This document shows positions 57,955 to 64,000 of a stretch of DNA of 64,000 nt, piece by piece; the first letter of the stretch is position 1; every line of letters begins with the position of its first letter. The stretch is from contig SHYA01000001.1 in assembly GCA_009693055.1 (NCBI GenBank), positions 62,001-126,000 on the forward strand, read 5' to 3'. The position numbers and the translations under genes are program-made. Under the pieces are notes generated by a model that had not been told where the DNA came from, did no database searches, and worked only from the letters and a program-made list of their open reading frames with translations. The stretch is from Dehalococcoidia bacterium (lineage in GTDB: Bacteria; Chloroflexota; Dehalococcoidia; Lucifugimonadales; SHYT01).

Positions 57955-59325
57955 TCATCCCTTGCCGGCGCTCGGCTTCTCCAACGCCTCCCGCAGCGTG
58001 ACCAGGTCCGTGCGCAGCCCCGCGTCCACGTTGGACATCACCTCCACGCGCTTGCACGCGTGGTCAACCGTGCTGTGGTCCCGTCCGCCAAGCACCCTGC
58101 CAATCTGCGACAGCGTGACGTTGAGCTCCTGCTGGAGCAGGAACATCGCCACGTGGCGGGCCAGCGCCACCTTCTTCTCTCGCACCGGGCCGCGCAACGC
58201 GTCCGGCGACAGCCCGTAGTGCCGCGCCACCAGCGCGACGATCTCCTCAGGAGTCGCGCTCCGCGACCCGCGGTTGGCCTCAAGTCCCGCGAGCGCCTGC
58301 GCCGCCAGTTCCCGCGTCACCGGTTTGCCCGTCAGCTCCGCGAGGGCCAGCACGCGATTCAGGTTCCCCTCCAGCTCCCGCACGCTCCTCTGCACCTTCT
58401 GCGCCAGCATGAGCAGCACGTCATCCGGCACCAGCCCGCTGGAAGCCGACTGCTCGGCCTTGGAGCGCAGGATGGCAAGGCGCATCTCCAGGTCCGGCGT
58501 CTGGATGTCGCCGATGAGGCCCATCGCGAACCGCGAGCGGAGCCGGTCCCCCAGCGAGGTCAGCGCCGCAGGCGGCCGGTCGCTGGTCAACACGATCTGG
58601 CGGTTCGCCTGATGCCGCTCATTGAACAGGTGGAATAGCTTCTCCTGCGTCTGCTCCTTCCCCGCGAGCGAGTACACGTCGTCAACCAGCAGCACGTCCA
58701 CGCCGGAGAACTTCGCGTTGAACTCGGCGGCTCGCCCCTCTCGGATGGCGGTCACGAACTCGTTGGTGAACTGCTCCGCGCTCAGGTACAGCATCGAGAG
58801 GCCGCGCGCGAGCACCCGGTGCGCGATGGCATGCAACAGGTGCGTCTTGCCCAGGCCAACCCCGGAGTAGAGAAAGACCGGGTTGTACTTCTGCCCAGGA
58901 TAGTCCGCCGCCGCGACCGCCGCCGCGTGGGCAAGCTGGTTGGACTTCCCCACGATGAACGTCTCAAACGTGTACCGCAGGTTCAGGGCGAGCGTGCCCA
59001 GAGGCCTGGGCGCCACGTCGCGCGGAGGCTGGCCGCCGTTCCCATCGCGCTGCTTGGCCGCATCGCCGCCGTTGGGGGCTACCAGGAACGAGACCTCCAG
59101 AGGCTCCTTCGCCACCCTCTCCACCGTGCGCGCCACGAGCGCGTACAGCTTTTGCTGGAGGTACTCCGCCACAAAAGGACTCGGCGTCGCGACCATGAGA
59201 CGGTTCGCTTCACGCCCGGTCCCCGTCGTGTCCTTCAAGAACGTCTCGTAGCTGGGCTTCGCCATCTGGACTTCCAGCTCTCCGAGGACAGCCTGCCACA
59301 ACACCCGAGGGGGTAAGGAAGGCAT
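57955..59325 (-). CDS. dnaA: chromosomal replication initiator DnaA
   Basis: 456 residues. Domain I (VLWQAVLGELEVQMAKPSYE), a short variable linker with Gly/Asn-rich sequence, the AAA+ domain III (LNLRYTFETFIVGKSN, Walker A YSGVGLGKTHLLHAI, Walker B region VLLVDDVYSLAGKE, where most DnaA have DDIQFLAGKE), and domain IV with the signature VTLSQIGRVLGGRDHSTVDH. Binds DnaA boxes and opens oriC. The usual partner dnaN is absent; genes beside it are fmt (divergent) and the broken sppA. I saw no DnaA-box cluster in the flanking 270 bases. Confidence 0.96.
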   Translation of the reverse strand: MPSLPPRVLWQAVLGELEVQMAKPSYETFLKDTTGTGREANRLMVATPSPFVAEYLQQKLYALVARTVERVAKEPLEVSFLVAPNGGDAAKQRDGNGGQPPRDVAPRPLGTLALNLRYTFETFIVGKSNQLAHAAAVAAADYPGQKYNPVFLYSGVGLGKTHLLHAIAHRVLARGLSMLYLSAEQFTNEFVTAIREGRAAEFNAKFSGVDVLLVDDVYSLAGKEQTQEKLFHLFNERHQANRQIVLTSDRPPAALTSLGDRLRSRFAMGLIGDIQTPDLEMRLAILRSKAEQSASSGLVPDDVLLMLAQKVQRSVRELEGNLNRVLALAELTGKPVTRELAAQALAGLEANRGSRSATPEEIVALVARHYGLSPDALRGPVREKKVALARHVAMFLLQQELNVTLSQIGRVLGGRDHSTVDHACKRVEVMSNVDAGLRTDLVTLREALEKPSAGKG

Positions 59326-59593
59326 AGCACTCCCTCAACAATGCATTAGGGGAGAAGAAACTCAACAGGTGGACGGGGCGAGGCCGTGCCCCTATGCCAC
59401 CCCCCGATGACACTGAACGTAACGTAGCGGAGAACAGGTCAAGTGTGCAAGCGAGAAAATATTGGATTTTTTGGCAATTTTTCAGCCTCTCTCCGTTTTC
59501 TCTCCGCACCGCCGTTTCCGAATTCCCAGACTCACTCCTTTTCCCAACTGAGCTGCGCCGAGCGGCGCGTCGGTTCCCATCTATAATGAAGGC
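59326..59593. other. divergent dnaA-fmt intergenic region
   Basis: About 268 bases with an A/T-rich island near 59454-59485 (AAAATATTGGATTTTTTGGC followed by more A/T). I looked for TTATCCACA-type boxes on both strands and found none, so an origin is not supported. The right end carries the fmt promoter. Confidence 0.6.
59582..59587 (+). promoter_or_regulatory. TATAAT -10 box six bases before the fmt start codon
   Basis: An exact TATAAT ends 6 bases before ATG 59594, so the transcript should begin at or next to the A of the ATG. Confidence 0.65.
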
Positions 59594-60541
59594 ATGCCAT
59601 CTCGGGTCGTCTTCATGGGCACTCCAGAACCCGTTGTGCGAGTCTTGGAGGAATTACTGCAAGCCGGTCACCAGGTCCTCGCCGTGTACACGCAACCGGA
59701 CAAGCCCGCAGGGCGCGGACGCCATCTGACGGCGCCCCCAGTCAAGCAGTTCGCGGAGCGGAACGGCATCCCGGTGCACCAGCCCGCAACGCTGCGCCGC
59801 CCCGAGTCGGTCCAACCGCTGCTTGACCTGAAGCCGGACGTCCTCGTGGTCGCCGCGTACGGGAAGATCCTGCCTCGCCAGGCGCTGGCCGCGGCGCGGC
59901 GCGGCGGCCTCAACATCCACCCGTCACTACTCCCAAGGCATCGCGGCGCAACCCCCGTGGCCTCCACCATCCTGGAAGGCGACGCGGTCACCGGCGTTAC
60001 CATCATGCTGATGGATGAGGGGATGGACTCAGGCCCCATCCTGGTGCAGCAGGAAGAGCCTGTCCAGAAGGACGATACCACCGGCACGCTGACCGAGCGC
60101 CTCTTCGCCATCGGCACGCCGCTGCTCCTGGACGTGTTGGACCCCTGGGTCCGCGGCGAGTTGAACCTTCGGATGCAAGACCACTCCGCGGCGACGTTCA
60201 CGCGCTTCTTCCAGAAAGAGAACCATGCGTTGGACTTCACCCAGCCCGCCGCGCGTCTGGCGCGTCAAGTCCGCGCGTTCCAGCCGGCGCCCGGCGCGTT
60301 CACCACGTGGCAGGGCAAGGTGCTCAAGGTGCTGGAAGCTTCGCCCTTGCCCGCGTCCGCGCAGGCGGAGCCTGGCTCCATCGTTACCCTGCCCGCTGGA
60401 AGCCCTTCACCCGTCGGCGTTGCGACCGGCGACGGCGTGCTCGCGCTCAAGCGTCTGCACCTGGAAGGCAAGCGGCCGGTTTCCGCGGACGAGTTTGCGC
60501 GCGGCCACCAGGGTTTCGTCGGCGCCCGCCTGCCCTCCTGA
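59594..60541 (+). CDS. fmt: methionyl-tRNA formyltransferase
   Basis: 315 residues starting MPSRVVFMGTPEPVVRVL, the exact family start. It formylates Met-tRNAi using 10-formyl-THF. Catalytic Asn-His-Asp set: GGLNIHPSLLPRHRGATPV and the downstream VTIMLMDEGMDSGPIL. The C-terminal OB-like tRNA-binding domain follows (VRAFQPAPGAFTTWQGKVLKV). There is no room for a Shine-Dalgarno between the TATAAT and the ATG, so leaderless translation is likely. nadD starts 82 bases downstream. Confidence 0.96.
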   Translation: MPSRVVFMGTPEPVVRVLEELLQAGHQVLAVYTQPDKPAGRGRHLTAPPVKQFAERNGIPVHQPATLRRPESVQPLLDLKPDVLVVAAYGKILPRQALAAARRGGLNIHPSLLPRHRGATPVASTILEGDAVTGVTIMLMDEGMDSGPILVQQEEPVQKDDTTGTLTERLFAIGTPLLLDVLDPWVRGELNLRMQDHSAATFTRFFQKENHALDFTQPAARLARQVRAFQPAPGAFTTWQGKVLKVLEASPLPASAQAEPGSIVTLPAGSPSPVGVATGDGVLALKRLHLEGKRPVSADEFARGHQGFVGARLPS

Positions 60542-60623
60542 GCAAACACCGGTGGGCGTTCTACGCTATCATCGCTATCGTGGGGGGGGTGACCAGCGCG
60601 AGACCCTTTAAGGAGACGCACCG

Positions 60624-61292
60624 TTGCGCTTGGGCGTGCTAGGCGGCACCTTCGACCCCATCCACGTCGGCCACCTCGTCATCGCGGAGGAGGCCAGGCT
60701 CCAGCTCTCGCTGGACAAGGTGCTCTTCATCCCCACGGGGCACCCGTACCTGCGCCAGTCGCAGCCGATCAGCGGCCACCACCGCCTGGCGATGGTCCGG
60801 CTCGCCATCCAGGACAACCCGGCGTTTGAGGCCTCCTCGCTTGAGCTGGAGCGTCCCGGGCCCACGTACGCCCTGGACACGCTGCGGGAGCTCCAACGTC
60901 AGCACTCCGGCGCCGCAGAGCTGTTTTTCATCATGGGCCAGGACTCGCTGCACGACGTGCCGCGCTGGCACCGGCCGGCTGAGATGCTCACCCTCTGCAC
61001 CATCGTGGTGGCGCCGCGCCCAGGCGCTCCCGCGCTCACCGCCGAGGACGTGCGACTCATGCTCCCGAGTCCCGCAGAGAGGCTTCCGGAAGCACGAGGC
61101 GCAGGCGGGACGAGCTCCCAGGCTCGGGTTGAGCTGTTGCGCTCCCCACTCATCAGCATCAGCGCCACCGAGCTGCGGCGCCGCGCCGCCGCCGGCTTGT
61201 CCCTCCGCTACTGGGTGCCTCGGGCCGTGGAGGCGTACATCAACCAGCACCACCTGCATCAGGCCGACGCAAAACCAGGAGGTCCGTTGTGA
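60624..61292 (+). CDS. nadD: nicotinate-nucleotide adenylyltransferase
   Basis: 222 residues, TTG start with AAGGAG about 8 bases upstream. Adenylates nicotinate mononucleotide in NAD synthesis. Nucleotide motif LGVLGGTFDPIHVGHLVIA, FIPTGHPYLR, GPTYALDTLREL, FIMGQDSLHDVPRWH and the C-terminal ISISATELRRR. Its TGA overlaps the GTG of pyrE (GTGA), so the pair is coupled. The C-terminal ~15 residues are a His-rich, unconserved tail. Confidence 0.95.
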   Translation: MRLGVLGGTFDPIHVGHLVIAEEARLQLSLDKVLFIPTGHPYLRQSQPISGHHRLAMVRLAIQDNPAFEASSLELERPGPTYALDTLRELQRQHSGAAELFFIMGQDSLHDVPRWHRPAEMLTLCTIVVAPRPGAPALTAEDVRLMLPSPAERLPEARGAGGTSSQARVELLRSPLISISATELRRRAAAGLSLRYWVPRAVEAYINQHHLHQADAKPGGPL

Positions 61293-61876
61293 AGGAGCAG
61301 CCCGAAAAACTCGTACCACCGGAGGTCCGCCGCGCCGTGCTGGCCCTGGCCAAGGAGCTCAACGCGCTCCGCTTTGGCGACTTCGTCCTTTCGTCCGGCC
61401 AGCACAGCAGCTACTACTTCGACGGGCGCTTGCTGAGCCTGGACTCGGAGGGCGCGGGTATCCTGGCGGAGGTGGTCGTGGACCTTGTGCGCCGCTTTGG
61501 TGTGCAAGCCATCGGCGGCCCAACCCTCGGGGCGGACCCCATCGTCGGCGCCGCCCTCGCGGTCGCCTACCGCAACGGCGTGCCGCTACGCGGCTTCCTG
61601 GTGCGCAGCCAGGCCAAGGAGCACGGCACCCAGCGGTTGCTGGAGGGCGCCCTGGAGCGGGGCAGCGTCACGATGCTCATCGACGACGTGTGCAGCACGG
61701 GCGGCTCGCTGTTCCGCGCGGTGGAGGTTGTGGAGGCGCAGGGGTGCACCGTGGCGCTGGTGCTGACCATCCTGGACCGGCATCAGGGCGGCAGTGAGGA
61801 GCTGCGGCGGCGCGGCTACCGTTTCGCCTCCCTGCTGGAAGCGGACGCGCAGGGGAACGTGAGCATCACCGAGTAG
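61289..61876 (+). CDS. pyrE: orotate phosphoribosyltransferase
   Basis: 195 residues, GTG start in the nadD stop. Converts orotate and PRPP to OMP. Motifs: FVLSSGQHSSYYFDGRLLSL, IGGPTLGADPIVGAAL, FLVRSQAKEHGTQRLLEG (flexible catalytic loop region) and the PRPP site VTMLIDDVCSTGGSLFRAVE. No other pyrimidine gene is nearby and there is no UMP-linked attenuator that I can see. Confidence 0.95.
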   Translation: MKEQPEKLVPPEVRRAVLALAKELNALRFGDFVLSSGQHSSYYFDGRLLSLDSEGAGILAEVVVDLVRRFGVQAIGGPTLGADPIVGAALAVAYRNGVPLRGFLVRSQAKEHGTQRLLEGALERGSVTMLIDDVCSTGGSLFRAVEVVEAQGCTVALVLTILDRHQGGSEELRRRGYRFASLLEADAQGNVSITE

Positions 61877-61953
61877 CGCCCGCATCCACAGGCGACCGCT
61901 GTGGCACGACCGCCGGCGCACGCCCGCTGTCGCAAATGGCCGCCCCGAATGCG

Positions 61954-62691
61954 CTAGGCTGGCTTGACCGCCACGAAGACCTCCCGGCCAAACAGGTCTC
62001 CCACAGCCTTGGGCTCAAACCCCGCTTCGCGGAGCAGCCGCAGCCAGGTCGCCCGGGGGAACAATCCCTCCGGGTGGCGGTCATGCTCCACCCTCACGGC
62101 CCCGTTCTGCTCGCGGAGCAGGTACGCGAAGTTCACCGAATAGAGCGTATCGGTCACGTCGGGGTCGTGGCTCCACTCCAGGTAGCGCAGGCCTCTTTGC
62201 CTGCTGTCATGGCCGCCGTGAGTCGTGCTGGAGACGAAATTGTCCTGAACGTAGTCGGGGGCGAGGAATGCGGCGCCACCTGGGCGGCAATGGGCAAACG
62301 CCGTCAGGAGGGCGGCCTTGAGGTCTGCCTCCGACGTCATGTAGCAGATAGCGTCATGCACGAACATCGCGTCAAAGAGACGCCCAAGCCTCACCGTCCT
62401 CATGCCCCCTTCAAGGTGTTCACATTCCGGGTTGAGCCTGCGGCTCACGGCCAGTATCCCGGGTGAGCGGTCCGCCAGCGTCATCTGAAAATGCGACTTG
62501 AGGTGCGAGGTGTTGTTTCCGCCTCCGCTTCCCAACTCCAGGAGCGTGCGCATCGGAGGCGAGCCGGTGCGCTTGAAAAGCTTGTGGTAAAAGGCGGCCG
62601 CCTCCGCGTAGTCCTCCGGCGGCGAGAGCAGTGGCCACCAGGAGGCCCGGTCGGTGTACATCGCGGGCAGGTCGTCAGGAGCGCTAGCCAA
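61954..62691 (-). CDS. class I SAM-dependent methyltransferase
   Basis: 245 residues. SAM motif I TLLELGSGGGNNTSHLKSH, the acidic loop LADRSPGILAVSRRLNP, then FDAMFVHDAICYMTSEADLK and CRPGGAAFLAPDYVQDNF, and a beta-sheet C-terminal part. It lacks any feature that identifies the substrate. It is encoded convergently to pyrE with about 77 bases between, and alone on its strand apart from trxB about 235 bases upstream. Confidence 0.88.
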   Translation of the reverse strand: MASAPDDLPAMYTDRASWWPLLSPPEDYAEAAAFYHKLFKRTGSPPMRTLLELGSGGGNNTSHLKSHFQMTLADRSPGILAVSRRLNPECEHLEGGMRTVRLGRLFDAMFVHDAICYMTSEADLKAALLTAFAHCRPGGAAFLAPDYVQDNFVSSTTHGGHDSRQRGLRYLEWSHDPDVTDTLYSVNFAYLLREQNGAVRVEHDRHPEGLFPRATWLRLLREAGFEPKAVGDLFGREVFVAVKPA

Positions 62692-62926
62692 GCGTTTCTT
62701 CTCCGCTCATCGCCACCCCTGTGCTTCGCCCTCATGGTTGGACAGGCTTACCACGGGCGGAAGCAGCGGATTTTTCCACTCGGGTTGGGACACACGGGGA
62801 ACTCAGAACGACATCGCCGGCTGCGCGAGTGACGGACAGAGTGCCTACAGCGCCAACATGATGCAGCTCATCACGACAAAGGGATTATCGGTGTGATGAC
62901 TAGGGCGTGAGTACGGCCTGCACTCC

Positions 62927-63892
62927 CTATACTCTATGCGCGCTCTTCGCCACCTTGGCTTCCGCCGCCTCGTCGGCCGCAAGGAAGCGCTCCGCGTCAA
63001 TGGCGGCCATGCAGCCGCTTCCCGCCGCGGTCACCGCCTGCCGGTACACCCAGTCCTGGACGTCGCCGCACGCGAACACGCCGGGCACGTTGGTCTTGGT
63101 GCCGTCATGCGTCAGGATGTACCCGGTCTCGTTCATCGCAAGCTGCCCGACGAACAGCTCCGAGTTCGGCTTGTGGCCGATGGCGATGAACACGCCGTCT
63201 ATGGGCCGCTCCGAGACCTTGTCCGTCCTCACGTCGCGCAGCTTCACTCCGCGGACGGCGCCTTCCTCAACTCCCAGGATGTCCTCCACCACCGTGTTCC
63301 AGATGAAGTCGATCTTAGGGTTGTCAAAGGCGTGCTGCTGCATGATCTTGGAGGCGCGGAGGTGGTCCCTCCGGTGCACAACGTTCACCTTCGTCGCGAA
63401 ACGGGTCAGGTAGGTCGCCTCCTCCATCGCGGTATCCCCGCCGCCAACCACGATCAGCTCCTTGCCCCTGAAGAAGAACCCGTCACAGGTCGCGCACGCC
63501 GAGACGCCGCGCCCCATCAGCTCCGTCTCCGATTTGAGGCCCATGAGCTTGGCCGTTGCGCCCGTGGCCACGATGACGGCCTTCGCCTCGTACTCGTCCG
63601 AGCCGTCAATGGTGACCTTGAACGGCCGCTTGGAGAGGTCCACCGCCGTGACGTCGCCAGCCACGAACCGCGTCCCAAACCGCTCCGCCTGCTGCTTGAA
63701 GAGCATCATCAGGTCCGGCCCCTGGACGCCCTGGACAAAGCCGGGGTAGTTCTCCACGTCGGTGGTGATCATGAGCTGCCCACCGGCCGACGACCCCTCA
63801 ATGAGCACAGGCTTCAGCTCGGCGCGGGCCGCGTACAGCGCGGCGGTATCTCCCGCCGGTCCTGAGCCGATGATGATGACGTTCTCTACCAT
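62927..63892 (-). CDS. trxB: thioredoxin reductase
   Basis: 321 residues. FAD motif [18 protein letters not shown], redox-active [16 protein letters not shown] (Cys-Ala-Thr-Cys), NADPH motif [16 protein letters not shown] with [12 protein letters not shown], and the FAD-binding [10 protein letters not shown] near the C-terminus. Low-molecular-weight bacterial type. No thioredoxin gene is adjacent. The last ~20 residues are an Ala/Glu-rich extension. Confidence 0.97.
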   Translation of the reverse strand: MVENVIIIGSGPAGDTAALYAARAELKPVLIEGSSAGGQLMITTDVENYPGFVQGVQGPDLMMLFKQQAERFGTRFVAGDVTAVDLSKRPFKVTIDGSDEYEAKAVIVATGATAKLMGLKSETELMGRGVSACATCDGFFFRGKELIVVGGGDTAMEEATYLTRFATKVNVVHRRDHLRASKIMQQHAFDNPKIDFIWNTVVEDILGVEEGAVRGVKLRDVRTDKVSERPIDGVFIAIGHKPNSELFVGQLAMNETGYILTHDGTKTNVPGVFACGDVQDWVYRQAVTAAGSGCMAAIDAERFLAADEAAEAKVAKSAHRV

Positions 63893-63919
63893 GCTGCTCC
63901 CTCCGCCAATGCCCGCCCG

Positions 63920-64000
63920 CTAAAGAGAGGCGATCGCCCGCTGCTGCTCCGCAAACACCGGGCCAAGGCCACGCAGACCCATGTCCAGCAGCAGGTCGTA
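63920..64000 (-). CDS. 3' end of an unidentified gene, cut by the window edge
   Basis: The frame is open from the right edge to TAG at 63920-63922, giving 26 residues (YDLLLDMGLRGLGPVFAEQQ and six more). This is a helix-like C-terminus on the same strand as trxB, 27 bases upstream of its ATG. It is too short to name. Confidence 0.5.
   Translation of the reverse strand, partial: YDLLLDMGLRGLGPVFAEQQRAIASL

Noticed and set aside
59326-59593. oriC next to dnaA
   Set aside because: There is an A/T-rich patch but no DnaA-box cluster on either strand, and no dnaN beside dnaA.

Overview
The window reads as a GC-rich bacterial chromosome segment dominated by housekeeping genes. It contains F420 genes (cofE, npdG), SufU, a PduO-type cobalamin adenosyltransferase, an EtfD-like membrane iron-sulfur oxidoreductase, and two small proteins of types I associate with Chloroflexota (at 3987 and 47327). 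I therefore infer Chloroflexota, possibly a Dehalococcoidia-like lineage. No rRNA or marker search was possible, so this is an inference.

Layout. 1-3.1 kb: the 3' end of mutS2, then a leftward RNA-repair operon (small unknown gene, archease, rtcB, small unknown gene). 3.2-5.1 kb: an unknown gene, a small Cys/His protein with its own promoter and terminator, and cofE. 5.2-9.7 kb: purF, a disrupted small gene, purM, purH. 9.9-11.9 kb: an HU-like protein, a nest of REP-like repeats, and a HAD gene broken by TGA. 11.9-15.9 kb (leftward): flippase-like membrane protein, rsmG, prmC, prfA. 16.1-18.6 kb (leftward): two peptide-type ABC permeases and a lone Lrp/AsnC ligand-binding domain. 18.8-23.5 kb: alpha/beta hydrolase, npdG, P1 peptidase, panB-panC. 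23.5-25.0 kb: a lower-GC oxidoreductase gene between two 12-bp direct repeats, one of which covers a tRNA-like CCA end. 25.1-27.4 kb: pduO-type ATR, hisH, hisA, fmdB-like, facing an SDR gene. 28.3-33.7 kb: frameshifted PLD-like gene, sufU, ybeY, dnaX, ybaB, recR, recO. 33.9-40.4 kb: PAS orphan, speH-speE, an unknown gene, polA, a polysaccharide deacetylase. 40.7-47.6 kb: mfd (leftward), proB, repeats, proA, a small conserved gene. 47.8-49.8 kb: arsR plus a decayed partner, DUF2277, tRNA-Asn, ABC-2 permease. 50.0-54.8 kb: mazG, DUF1461, M48 protease, methyltransferase, DUF2283, hicBA. 54.8-57.8 kb: EtfD-like gene and a broken sppA. 58-64 kb: dnaA, fmt, nadD, pyrE, methyltransferase, trxB and a partial gene.

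Most genes form short co-directional runs with ATGA or GTGA overlaps (pduO/hisH, dnaX/ybaB, recR/recO, nadD/pyrE), which also shows that TGA is an ordinary stop here. The main surprises are the number of otherwise well-conserved genes carrying one or a few disabling changes (TGG-to-TGA twice, single-base frameshifts in the PLD-like gene and hicA, three in sppA, a chimeric remnant after arsR), an archease with no ATG/GTG/TTG start, and exact TATAAT boxes so close to several start codons that some transcripts should be leaderless. I saw no CRISPR array, prophage, transposase or rRNA. I found no single large undescribed system; the best candidates for new biology are the unknown partners of the RtcB operon, the HU-like duplicated protein, the PLD plus Cys-rich protein, and the small direct-repeat-bounded insertion.
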